Origin: Sarocladium kiliense
Taxonomy: Eukaryota; Ascomycota; Sordariomycetes; Hypocreales; Sarocladiaceae
NCBI GenBank assembly: GCA_030734395.1
Contig: JAUZTG010000020.1
Location: 1,240,001 to 1,304,000, forward strand
DNA: 64,000 nt
Reading direction: 5' to 3'
Position 1 is the stretch's first letter, and each line of letters starts with the position of its first letter. The notes beneath the pieces are model-generated. The model did no database searches. It had not been told where the DNA came from and worked only from the letters and a program-made list of their open reading frames with translations. Positions 35,372-47,077 of this stretch are shown here, piece by piece. A program made the position numbers and the translations under genes.

Positions 35372-37107
35372 ATGATGGGTCCTCTGGGTGGCATCTCCCC
35401 AGGCGGGAGCATTGCTGTATGTCAGCTCTTTCGTTGACGTCCAACCTTGAGCTATACTAACAGGGCTCCTCATAGCTCGGTATAATTGTTGGCCTCATGT
35501 CCACAAGTGTCCAGAGCTTAGGTCTCACGTTACAACGCAAATCACATATCCTCGAAGACGAGAAGAGCCCTCTCGATGACCGACGTCCTCCTTACCGCCG
35601 CCGTCGATGGCAACTCGGCATGGGCATGTTCATTGTTGCCAACCTACTCGGCAGCACTGTGCAGATTTCAACGCTGCCTCTTCCGGTGTTATCGACGTTA
35701 CAGGCAGCAGGGCTTGTCTTCAACTCAATATGTGCAACATTGATATTGAGCGAACCGTTCACGAGGTGGTCGCTGGGTGGCACGCTGCTCGTTACCGCTG
35801 GTGCAGTTCTGATTGCGATCTTTGGAGCGATACCGTCTCCGGCACATGATCTGAACGAGCTCCTTGTTCTCCTGGGTCGGAAAGCTTTCGTTGTTTGGAT
35901 GATATTGCAGGCGATCTTCGTTATCGCTGTGGCGCTCGCTATCGATCTCGTCAACCATTTCTCCAGCCTTTCTCACGATGCTCGCTTCCGTCTTGCCCGA
36001 GGCATCACCTACGGCGTTATTAGTGGAGACATATCTGCTCATGCTCTGCTCTTCGCGAAGTCGGCCGTCGAACTCATCATTAAGACTATTGGTGGCAAGA
36101 ATCAGTTCGTGCACTGGCAGTCGTGGGCTATTGTCCTCGCTCTCGTCGCACTCGCCCTCTGCCAGCTGTATTATCTACACAGAGGCCTCAAACTGGTTTC
36201 GACCTCAGTCCTCTACCCACTGGTGTTTTGTGTTTACAACATCATTGCCATTCTGGATGGTCTGATATATTTTGACCAGACAAGCCTTATCTCCCCCTTA
36301 CGCGCCTGTCTCATTGCTCTTGGAACGGTCATTCTTCTATCAGGCGTTCTTGCACTATCATGGCGCCTCAGTGACGAACAGCACACGCCTGGCGTCGGGC
36401 AGTCGTCGCTTGCGCCCGGACTCGGTCTCGTTGAAGACACCGAAGGCGAGGAAGAGTCCCTGCTTGGCTCCGACACAGCTGTCGACGACGACTCCCCTGG
36501 CACGTACCAAACCTTCGCTCCTACCGCCAACGGCGAAACAACACCACTCCTCACACCTACCCGTAAGAAGACCTTCCGATGGGCCGAGCAAAATGAGATC
36601 TGGGGTGAGCTTGAAGATCAAGATGACCAGCCCTCGCCTACGGGTGGCGGCCGCCGCAGGTCAAGCACCATGCCAGGCCGCACAGCATCATCACCACTGC
36701 TTACGATGCCATCTCGTCGCGCCGTCAGCGGCGCTACTATATTAGAGGAGGGCGAGGGAGGATCCTCGTCTGCTGCGGGACATAGTGGGAGCAATCCAGC
36801 ATCTCCGAGACGTTTCACTCGCCGCCGCCGGAAGAGTACCGGTTTCCCAGGGCTGGTCGCACGGAAGAACTTCCGTCGGAGGAATGATTCCATCTCAGAC
36901 TCGCTCAGTCATGTGCTTTCGCTGAATTGGTGGAAAGGTCTGTCAGGAGGACGACCTTCATCATCAGGAACAGGATCCAGTGCGCCCTCATCTCCATGGC
37001 CACGATACAGGGACGACCCGGAGGGAGACGCGGGCAACGATAGAGGAGGCCAAGGAAGCAGCAGCGGAGGTGCATCGTCTTCACGCCCAGCTGACTCTGC
37101 GGTGTGA
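35372..37107 (+). CDS. NIPA-type magnesium transporter (DUF803 family)
   Basis: Membrane protein with about nine spans and a long cytosolic tail. At least 558 aa in two exons, 35372-35416 (or longer upstream) and 35476-37107. The conserved opening spans the intron: SPGGSIA|LGIIVGLMSTSVQSLGL. It is followed by LTLQRKSHILEDE, RPPYRRRRWQLGMGMF, ISTLPLPVLSTLQAAGLVFN and LSEPFTRWS, all typical of fungal NIPA proteins. The membrane core ends near residue 305. The remaining ~250 aa are Ser/Pro/Arg-rich and probably disordered (a GRRRRSS-like patch, SPRRFTRRRRKSTGF). Animal NIPA proteins move Mg2+; substrate in fungi is inferred. The 5' boundary is uncertain: other ascomycete members have 50-100 residues before the first span, which fits the open stretch upstream. 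Confidence 0.85.
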
Positions 37108-37698
37108 TGATGGTTTTGTGGATGAGCATGTAGAGAGTGCAAATGGTTCAAATGCAAGGCGTTTAAGGAGTCATTCAAATCCGGCATGGACACAAGCAAC
37201 AAATTCGCCTATAGGCTCTTTCACTTTCATCTTCCTTGGGTACCAAGACACAATTCGTAATAGCGAAACGAAACATGAGCATCGACATAGCACAGATATT
37301 ATACTTCATCCCTTTTCATAATATTCTGCCTGCGTCCGACTTCAGCGATCTCACGATTACAGTCTAGGTCTGTAGGCTACATGCTTGCATGTACTTCTTT
37401 GTTTACAAAGATAAGGTAAGGTAGTCTATAAGAGAAAGAGTTGTTGTCGGTTTGTCTGGGTGAATAAACAAAAAGGGCCAAATAAATACTCGCACGAGAA
37501 TAGCGACGGGAAGGAGAAGTCTCCCTCCCGACGTACGTTATCATACCAAAAGCTTAGACACGACAGGATGTATCCGCCGTGTCATCTCCTCCACAATATC
37601 CAGCTTCCCACGCCACCTCGCCAAGCTTGAGGCGTACAAGCTCCCGGCTCCATCAGCCATCTCCCAAGCCTAGTCCCAATCTCCGCACGCCCTCCAAC
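37108..37698. other. convergent 3' regions of NIPA and tetraspanin genes
   Basis: 591 bp with no gene. It contains AT-rich 3' UTR-like sequence around 37380-37480. Confidence 0.65.
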
Positions 37699-38508
37699 TT
37701 AGATCTGTCGGTAACCGCTCTTCTCATCGATATGACGATACCTTTCACGCTCCTTACGGTCCTTGGCTAGGCAGGCGATACAGAGAATAAGGATGGCGTC
37801 AACGCCTGTGTGAACTGTTAGTTACCGCTTTCCAAGAAACCTCACTTCTTTGAGATAACATACCCACGCAGCCAAAGACGGCCGTGAAGATGGTGTCGAT
37901 GAGAGTGTTGGAAAAGCTGGAGATGGCTGTTGCGCAGCCGCGAAGAAGACCAGCAGCGGCAGGGCTTGGGCAGACAGAGTTGGTGACAAAGGCGGGCGTG
38001 GTGCTATTGATGTAGCCACAACATTCGAACTTTGAGATTTCCTGTTAGCTCACATTTCCTTTCCATATACCCTCGTTCATCGCTCAGAATTCTCAGATTC
38101 CCTTACCCTTGTCTGAATGAGATCATGGACCTCAGGCTCCTGGTCCAGATACGTGTCGAAGAAGTTGTCCCTCAGATTCAAGGTCATGACCCAGAGATAC
38201 ACACCGACGCAAAGAGTGAATAGACCACACACGGTGATCATATACCCGCTCGCCTTCAACCATCCGCGCATCGGCATCAACAGTCCCGGCAAAGAGGCGA
38301 CGAAGGCGACGATAACGAAAGCCCCATTGGCGATACCGGCGTTGAGGGGAAACTCCTTGTACAGCAGATTCCGAGTGGCTTCCTCACCATTTGTTGGCTG
38401 CTGGTTCATGAGGTTCCGGACGACGAGGGAGAAGCCGAGCGAGAGACATCCGGTGCAGAGGAAGAGGGCGTGGGCCGCCAAGGTGGTGGCGAGGATTTTG
38501 TTGACCAT
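37699..38508 (-). CDS. fungal tetraspanin
   Basis: Four-span membrane organiser, 224 aa, in three exons: 38508-38107, 38029-37864 and 37805-37699, all in frame. Spans at about residues 6-30, 62-80, 90-109 and 178-202. The large extracellular loop (about 110-177) holds the tetraspanin signature CCG at 137-139 (FECCGYINST) plus cysteines 154 and 166, giving the minimal four-cysteine pattern with a GC dipeptide before the last one. The C-terminal tail is short and charged (KDRKERERYRHIDEKSGY). The CCG motif lies just after an intron and is visible only after splicing. It is closest in size to the Tsp3-like fungal group; Pls1-type tetraspanins act in appressorium function, but I cannot assign this subgroup. 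Confidence 0.85.
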
Positions 38509-39120
38509 CTTGGATGATTTGGGATTGCGAGAGCGGGCGAGAACCAGAGGTCAAGGGATTTGGCCTGAGGAGGTGCGCCGCCCTCTGCCTTGAGATTTCG
38601 TACTTTTCTTGCGGTTGAAGTCGGCGATTTCTTTGCGCTTTCTCGTTTTGAGTGTTCGAATGCGATGACGACCGGCGTCGGGAATCGAAAGCAAGACTTG
38701 GCTGGGACGAAGTAGAGAAAAGAGCAGTCGTCGGATCGAAAGGCGAGAAAGATATCGTATTAGCAGACCAGCTGTCGTTGAAGAAGAAGAATTGTCGCTC
38801 TCGTGGAAAAGGAAAAAGAGTGTAAGAGGCGTATCTTCGACTCGGACGAAGACAGCCTAGCCAGCGAGCAAGCCCTGACAGGAAAGAAAAAAGAGAGAGG
38901 AAGGGAAGAAACGAAAGAGCGACAAACGTTGTGAAGAAAGAGACGAGGGTGTGAAAGGAGGAGGAGGAGAGAATCGTCCGACACAGCGTTAGAGGGTGGT
39001 GCTGGTGGTGTTTCGATGCCACCAGCACATGGCCGCAAGCAAGCCAGCATGGCCATGCCATGGGTGTATGACCCAGCAAGCAGAAACGAGAAATCAGCCC
39101 ATCTCTCTAACACGACAAAT
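38509..39120 (-). promoter_or_regulatory. promoter and pyrimidine-rich leader of the tetraspanin gene
   Basis: Read on the minus strand this is rich in CT/TTTC tracts, like other leaders in this window. It contains open frames (up to ~230 codons) that come from low complexity. Confidence 0.4.
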
Positions 39121-42100
39121 TCCCCGAGTCTTTGCCTGGCCAGAGCCCATCAATCAATTAGGCCTCCCTGACTGTACAGTAGAGGCTTGGGCAGGACGGT
39201 GAGCAAGGTGACACCCCCCCAGACACAGTCCCGCTACAGGTGACGTTTCAGACGTGGATCTTGAAGCATCTGCGACGATGGGCGACGCGGCTGCGAACAG
39301 GGGGTCCTCCAGAGTCAATATGCCCTTTAACCTCGCCCACCTCCTGGTCGGGTTTCTAGATGCAGCCAATCGCCGAGGAGCTGTCGAGTCCTGGATCGCC
39401 AGATTCGGACCTCCTGGTTTGCGGGTCGCCTGTTGAACCAAGCCTTTGTCGTGGGTATGGCTGCTTCACCTTTTTGGCCCACCCTTGGACAGGGCCCCTT
39501 GGTGATCAGCCGTGCGCTGTGCTGCTTAATGCGAGCTTGTCGCAGAGCCGGCCGTTTTCTCTTGCTTCTTGCGGACTTGAGTATAAAGTGTTGCGGTAGG
39601 CGCCGGCAGTCGCATCGCGATGTGATAGATACCGTGGTGTTGCTTAGTTGTGTCGCATAAGAAAGTGGCCGCCCACACTGGCCACGCTGAAGACTCCAAC
39701 ATACATGCGTCCGGCAGTAAGCATAATTGGATGCCGCCATGTGATATTGGCACTCTCTCTTCTTGAGCACAATTTTGTGATGGCTGATAGATTTGCGCAA
39801 GATAGTCGTTGCATGTCAAATCGAGGTCCTGATCTCACGTACCTCCACTGTAGTCGCCCGCTATGACCTCGTGTGAACCACTCACCATAGCCACTGATGA
39901 TGACATACACTCTCGACTCACTCCAAGGCACTACATGGCATCGTGCACGTTACTTTGGTGTTTTATGTTTTGTTCATGTGGCTTCACGAAACGCCGCGCG
40001 TACGCAATCTGATTGCTCAACATTGAGGAGGAGAACTGTCGCCGTAGTCCAGAGCCCGGCTAGGATACACAGAGCTTGAGATGGTCCAGGTTTCAAGTCC
40101 GGAACATTCTCAAACTACGTTCTAGAATCCTTTTGAATTTTATGTGCTAGAAGTGATTCATCTTCATGCTCCAAGATAGGGGCAGAGTTTGCATCAAATA
40201 CCCTCATAGAATGGATCAGGGAGTCAGGTCCATCATCTGGCTTCGTCTCCTGCCCGACGCACTTTGTCCCCTCAACTTGCGAATGCCATCTTGACCAGAT
40301 AGAGATCTTGAGCACCGATGGCTCACTTTTTGACGCTACCCATGAGAGATTTGAGAGGGGCACTATCGTTCTTCGAGCGCAATACACCTTGCCGGACTCT
40401 CCACTCAGCAATGGCCCTGTTCCAGGGGCATTAGCATGATGCCACAGCCGAGCCTATATGCTCCAACCTCTCATGATAGAATTCAGTCATGAATAAGGTC
40501 TTGAGCGGTTATGTTACCCATCCAGATTGCTACGGACGAGGGCATCAACACCAATGAGTTGCGGGGAGCTAAAGGGTCTACACTCCTTGTGATAGTGACC
40601 ACTCACCAGAAAAGTGTTCCTATTCTCACAGTGCAGGCCCTAAGCCACTCTGACACTTAGATTGCACCGGCCTTGAGGCTTCTCTTCTCGCATCTAGGAT
40701 CTGAGCATCCCACCTCTGTAGACAGAGGTCTGGCCTGGTGAAGCAGCTAGACTTGAGCGAGCTTCACAACATACAGACCCAGCTCAAAAATTGATCTGTG
40801 CCGAAATCACCGGTGAGCAGACCGCATCTGAAGCTCTTCACATTGTAACGTGACGGTCCAGTCGCAAGGGAGAGATCACGCTGTCTGTCAAGGACAGACT
40901 CCTTCCTTGCACTGTCACGCCGAGTAGAACCTCTTCTTTGGCATCATGCCAACGTTCGTCATCGTTACAACCTACGAGAGATTTTGACTTGGAACCGCTC
41001 TCTCCATCCAGCTGATTTCCAGTCAGCCAATGTTGAATCGGAGCGTGGCCGGCTTCATGTGGACGTAGTCGGTACGGGGAACGCCTTTCATCTTGGCGGT
41101 AGGTATGTGCCGGCTGTCGGTATGCAGTGGCCAGCAGCACGGCTCTGTGGTAGACTTGCGTCTAGAGTTCAACCGGGAGAGCTAGATTGACTGTTGCTCC
41201 CGACCTGAGCAGCGCCTTTGAACTGGCTGATCACGAATGAGAACGCTCTGCCAGCAGCATCCGCGCGGTGCTGGTCCTCAGGTACCACTTTCTCGCCTCA
41301 AGCAAGTCACTGGGAACGCTCCCATGAGTTTGTGCCTCACAGACCCCTTCACCTCGAGGGACCACCATCATCGCTGACATCGCTGGTATCCCATTCTTCG
41401 TTGTGGATTCCGCGAACCGGACGCCCTGGCCTTGAAATGCGAACCTTCTCACTCGAACGAATGTCAAGCCACCATAGGTAGGGTTGCCAGCGAAGCAGAG
41501 TTTTAGCCGTTGCTTGTATCAGCGATCTTCCGAAGGCGTCCCCTGCCTGTCCCCTGCTTGATGCTGACATGGTCGGAATGCTAGTCGCTGATAAGGTGGT
41601 GAACGATCTGTTTGATGGCGGTTGCCCTTTCACACGACCACAACACTGGTTGCTGCGAAACGCTAAGAAATAGATTGGACGTAGTTCAGAACAGAAAAAT
41701 GAAATCCCCATTACAAGACCAGTGTATAGATACTCTACAGAGAGCAAGTCATTGGTCATTCAATCTCGTCTTCCTTCGCCCTACCCTTGACCTCGGTACC
41801 CATCACAAGGCGCAACATGCCTCAACTCACTCGTTACTTAATTCTGGCTGCACAACCAGGCAACCAGGGGCCTTCCCGACGCTTCACTGGTCAGTGTGCA
41901 TAGGAACACTGCTCAGAAGAAAGGCGACATTAAGGTGAGCCGGATTCGAGCTACGCAAGGCGACATCGTGATGCACCTCTCCCAGCATCTGACTGAGTGT
42001 GTCCCAATTGACTTGCGACTGAAATCCGCAAGCTATGCTCTGGTTAGGCTGTGAGCAGACAAGACAGCCCACCCTGTAGCAGAGAAATCATTTCTACAAC

Positions 42101-44860
42101 CTAACTGCTCCATGATCTTCCGCTCCCAAGGATGGGCCCAGGACCTGAGTAGTATGGTCTCACCCAAGAAGGTCAAAAGGCGTTAGATCGCCAGAGATTG
42201 TAAGTGACCCAACTGGGACGCTGGGCTTCTTGTCATTCGCGAGTTGCTGTCGCGACCTTTCCACGTCGGGCGTTGCGACTTTTCCTCTTCTGTAGGGATA
42301 CCGATGAACAGGTAAAGATCTTCGCGTATCACCGACGATTTTGACTACAAGTTGAAACTCATTCCAACGACAGCGGCGGTCTGCACGGAAGTCCTGGAAG
42401 CAAGACAGCATTTGATGGCGGCTCGACGACGTGATGAGGTCCTGCCGCAGATCTTACGATTAGCGTTCCTCTGCTGGTTTGAGGACAAGCTCTCACGACT
42501 GTGCCGCCTTTCATCAGCCAGATCTTCGTAACGTATCCCGCCCACCCTCAGCTGCGCTGCTGCTGCTCCGATATCAAATCACAATGAGTAAAGGTGGCGC
42601 TAGCGATGCAGCTCGATATAGAACCTGGTTTCCTGGCCCTGTGCCTATGGCCGCCTCGCATCATCGTCTCTTGAAGACCGAGAGCGTGTCTACTCTCAGC
42701 CGAAGGGAAGTGCATTTCTGAATCAGGCGGCCAATTCGATGGCATTCCATCCAGCTTCGCAGACTGCGACGGACGTTGAGCTGGGTAGACTGACAAGCAT
42801 GGTCATAAACTTTTCTCGCTGGTAAGAATCAGTATTACGCCAGATCGTGCGATCGCCAATGAGTATCACCGCAAGGAAGCTACCACCCTCTAGCCATTGA
42901 AGCCCTGACTTTCACGTCCAAATCCCGTGGCCAGTACTCTGCAAAGATGACAATGTCTCGCATATCGCCTGAGGATCTTTGGAAGGCACAGGAGAAGCGC
43001 AGACTCATTACTGGCTGGTATGAGGAATATCAGCTGCAGCAACAGACTAGCGCCTTCGCCTGTGGTCACTACTCATGAGATGATGCAACGGCACAGGGCA
43101 GACTTACGCCAGCTGTCACCTGGAGGAGGCATCCCACTGCTGTGTTACTTCGGGTCCGCTCGCAGGACGATGGAGTCACTGAGATGAAAGGAAGGGCCAG
43201 TAAGTCATGCCCCGGCTCGATCAATGTGTATGCGCCACAGCTCAGAGCACGATGATAGATAGCCGCTTCTGGCGAAGGGCTTCAAGTTCTGGGGTATGAA
43301 CGAGGACCGTCAACAATCCTTGCTGCCGTGGCGCTTTTACTTCTGATGCGTGCGTCCTTATCCCTGCCAATTGCTAGTGCTGAGGCACAGCAATGCACGC
43401 TACGGATGGCGAGTCGGAAGGGAGAGAGACATGGCGAACCGGTCTCAAGCGTGCCGAGGCAGATCCTGACTCGAGTTGCATCATTGGAAAACCAAGCTCT
43501 GCAGTGTGCAGTAGGTGATGATAGAAGCACGACGGGAGGCAACTCCAATCGAGGCGGACGGCGTGCCAGTTGTCATGTCGTGGCGAGGAAGCGTCAGGTC
43601 TCGAAAGCTATGTTCGCGGCAGTACAGTACACGGCAGCACAGCAGGGGCACAGACCAGGGCGACGCTAGCGGGAGGAGTGGAACCTGGATTGCAGGGCAC
43701 GAGGAGGACAGTGCAGGACGGCGTGCCGCACCGTATCACATGATGTGACGGGTTCTCCGGCGAGTGACGTGAGTCGTCGACATCGAGGTGAAGCGACACA
43801 TGGCTTGAGGCGAGGTGAATGATCTCATTGCGACAGAAAACACGACTAGTAATCGCCAATACACCCTTTCGAGGCAGCTTGTCTCTGTATGGATGTATAT
43901 GCAAGGCCTCGGTCCTGGCAGAGCTGTGCAGCTGGCTCGCGACCCAGGCTTAGGGATCCAACCCCAATCACATCCCGTGCTACTAAATATGGATATTCGC
44001 GAGTCAGCGAACGACGCAGGGTGCGACATGACATGCGTGGAAGCTTGAGCCCTGGGCGCTACTCATCTGATATCATCGCGGTCAGCCGACAAGACGAAGA
44101 CGTCTGTGGTTGTCCGACCATCAATGCTGCATTCCAAGGAGCTCTGGCTCTGCCATGCACACACAACGTGATGGCTTGAGTAGCTAGGATGGTTTACGCT
44201 TAGCCTGGGCGGAGGCTTGGGCAATTCCCCGTAGTAGCCCGATTATATGCGCAGACAAGGAGCTTGGTGGTACTCATGATGCTTGCTTGCTTTCCCCCCA
44301 ACCACTGCCGGCATGCCAAACTCTCTCGATCCTTCAACCCATCCTCACCGATGCCAAAGCAGGATTCACTTGATGGGAGGCACGCGTACAGTGCGAGACG
44401 AACCACGGAGCCCGCACGCGTTCATGTTGACGCCACACGGAGCTAAAGAACTCCCCCCCTTCAGCATGCAGCACTCCACTCGTTTCGCCCGCCTAACGAC
44501 CCCGGACCAGCAGCCGACAGCACTAAAGGTGCAGGCTGTCTTTGGGAGCTGGCATGCTATAGGCCAGACATGGGTCCCACAGACCAAACACAGCAATCAG
44601 AGCCAACGGCCGAATGCTGGCGGGATCCACTCTCCGGTCTCGTCCTGCCCCCCAGATGCTGCTGGTTTTCCCGTCGCTCGCCCATCGTGACTTACCTCCC
44701 GCCAGCCAGTGCCTCCCAAGGCTCGTATTCTCTGAATTCTGCTTCTGTTACTTCAACACGAATGTTCTCGTTCTCATCAAATGGTGGGATTACCGTTTGA
44801 CATATGCACACACACAGATACACACACAGAAACGCAATGATGTACCCATTTCGCACTGTC
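39121..44860. other. gene-poor tract, 5.7 kb
   Basis: Neither strand holds a frame above about 140 codons, and no set of short frames joins across plausible introns into a recognisable protein. Base composition looks balanced to the eye, so it is not an obvious AT-rich RIP island. No transposase, reverse transcriptase or terminal repeat is seen. Confidence 0.5.
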
Positions 44861-46076
44861 TTGTTTGCCTGACACGACCTGTCACCCTGTCAAGCTGTTC
44901 GTGCCCATCTCCCAATCTCACTGCGTGCCCACCCCCCACCTGAGCGATACCTGCAAAGAACGCGCCAAAGACACGCCAGGCTCCAATCCACCCTGGTCAA
45001 GCGCGACCTGCACCCAGTCGAGCCTTCCCTCTCCCCACCTGGCTCACCCACCTTCGTGCCCTCCCAGGCTCCCCCTCCATCCCTAATTTCCAAGTCACTC
45101 TGCTGTTTGACTGATGTTTGTCGCCGCTGAGTGCTTGCTTCGTTCCTTCCACTCCAGTCCGAGGCAGGCAACCCACCACACCATCCGCCACTGCCACAGC
45201 TTTGAATCCACTAACGTACTGGCACCCACCCACCTACCGCCGTCCGTCCGTCCACCATCACACACCAGCCGCAATCCCCTCTCTCCCCCCCCCGCCACGC
45301 CAGCCGTTCGCCAACCGCTTTGCCCTGCCTTCCTCACCTCGCTCTGCGCTCCTGCCCGCGTCTGACAACAGTCCAGGCCAGTCCAGTCCAACCCACTCGC
45401 TACTGCCAGTTCTGCCGCCTTTCTCTCTTCTGTCCCCCCATCCCCCCAAATCTCCCCATTCGCAATTCGCTGCCCACAGTCTGTAACTCTTCCTACCTTT
45501 CCTACCTCGGACTGTAAAACCGCGCTCTCTCGCGCTCAATTCTTCTTCTTCTTCTTTGGTCTTGGTCTCCCCCTCCAAACCCCTTTCCCTCTTCAGGCCA
45601 GGTTTCGCCCGCCCAGATTTCGAGGTGAACCTCTCTCCGCCATCCAGCCAGATCAAGTATAGGTCCATCGGCGCACCACGCTCAAAACAGCATCTCCACC
45701 ACTTTTTGCCTTTTCGAGTCGGTGATACAAGTCAATCACCCTCTTCATTGGCACTGCGATACTCGTACATACAGGTCGCAGCACCCGTACCTCTCTGCCT
45801 GCCTTGCACCGCACTGTACTGTACTGCACAGCGCGCCGCGCAGCACTGCACCTGCAACGCCGCTCGTCTCCCGCGACACGCCCGATACTCAATCTGGCCA
45901 CCAGTCCTGTTGCAACCCTCTCCTCCGCCTTTCCCATCTTGCCCAGCCTCCCGGACTGACGCTGAGCGACCGACCTGTTCCTGTCCTGGCCATTTGACCC
46001 AGCGCAGCCCAAAAAGGAAAGACGAAAAAGAAACGCCCGACTCGACTCGACTTGACTCGACGCGACAGCTTTCATC
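44861..46076 (+). promoter_or_regulatory. long C/T-rich leader and promoter of MCM1
   Basis: Some 1.2 kb dominated by C and T on the + strand (runs such as ccccccc near 45285 and cttcttcttcttc near 45541). It ends in a ctcgactcgacttgactcgacg tract just before the MCM1 ATG. It reads as a long 5' leader. Open frames through it are low-complexity. Confidence 0.5.
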
Positions 46077-47077
46077 ATGGCTGACATCACTGATCAACAC
46101 GACCAGACCTCTCCCAATGAGCTCGACGATGCTCAGAATGGCGCTGCTGCCTCTGAGTCCCGCGGCGTCAAGCGCCAGCGCGCTGCCCCCGACGACGACG
46201 ATGACGATGACGAGAAGGGCAACCGCGAGCGCCGCAAGATTGAAATAAAGTTCATCAGCGACAAGTCCCGCCGACACATTACCTTTTCCAAGCGCAAGGC
46301 CGGTATCATGAAGAAGGTCAGTCTGCCATGTCTTGTCTCTCCCAACCTGTTCTGTCTTGACGCGACCTCGTCGTGTTACCACTCGAGACAACCCCGGCTC
46401 AACGCCGTCCGACCACCGTGACATTGTGCTGCGTACGAACGACGCCACAGTCCGGCGATCTTTCTCGAGCTCTTTCCACTCTCACTTCGAATTCGTTCGC
46501 GAGCTTCTTCCCCCACAAGGAGACCCGGCTGACTCAATGCGCAAATCAGGCCTACGAGCTGTCCGTCTTGACAGGCACCCAGGTGCTTCTGCTAGTCGTG
46601 TCCGAAACCGGGCTGGTCTACACGTTTACAACCCCGAAGTTGCAACCCCTTGTCACCAAGGCGGAGGGCAAGAACTTGATCCAGGTACGTTGGGATTCTG
46701 GCGCATGGCTCTCGCTTCACGGCGTCACTGGCTTTTGCCCCGGACCGAAGTCGATCCCTACTCGAGCCTCCTCACGCACACTTGCTGATATTCTCCAGGC
46801 TTGTCTGAACGCACCCGAACCCGCTGCTGGTAACGAGAATGGCGTGGATGGCGGCGACCAGGTCGAGTCTCCTGAGGAACCTGCCAACCAGCACCTTCCG
46901 CCCCAAGCTGGGCGCCCGGGCATCCCTCAAAACCCACACATGCCAGGTGGCTATATGCCTCAGGGCCTTCCTCTGGACCCTCAGTCTGCCATGGCCTACC
47001 AAAATTACATGCATGGTAGGGGTGGCTACCCGCCGCCCCAGTCTGGCATGCCTCCCAGCGGACATCATCAATCATAG
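46077..47077 (+). CDS. MCM1: MADS-box transcription factor Mcm1 (SRF type)
   Basis: 217 aa in three exons: 46077-46316, 46550-46684 and 46799-47077. The acidic N-terminus includes a run of seven Asp, then the MADS box from about residue 50: RRKIEIKFISDKSRRHITFS, KRKAGIMKK|AYELSVLTGTQV (intron 1 falls inside the box), LLLVVSETGLVYTFTTPKL. The SRF/Mcm1-specific extension (LVTKAEGKNLIQACLNAPEP) follows, with intron 2 within it. The C-terminus is Pro/Gln/Gly-rich and probably an activation region. Mcm1 proteins bind CC(A/T)6GG sites and act with partner factors in mating, cell cycle and, in filamentous fungi, development. Single intact copy here; length is normal for Pezizomycotina. Confidence 0.95.

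Noticed and set aside
38384..39079. A 231-codon minus-strand frame overlapping the tetraspanin start
   Set aside because: Overlaps the tetraspanin exon in another frame and runs through the pyrimidine-rich leader; low complexity.
41940..41960. Possible tRNA B-box-like GGATTCGAGC
   Set aside because: No matching A box or cloverleaf around it.
45556..46248. A 230-codon + frame covering the MCM1 leader and overlapping MCM1 exon 1 in another frame
   Set aside because: It begins at a TTG, is Pro/Ser/Leu-rich from C/T-rich DNA, and its only ATGs lie inside MCM1 exon 1. No sign of dual coding.
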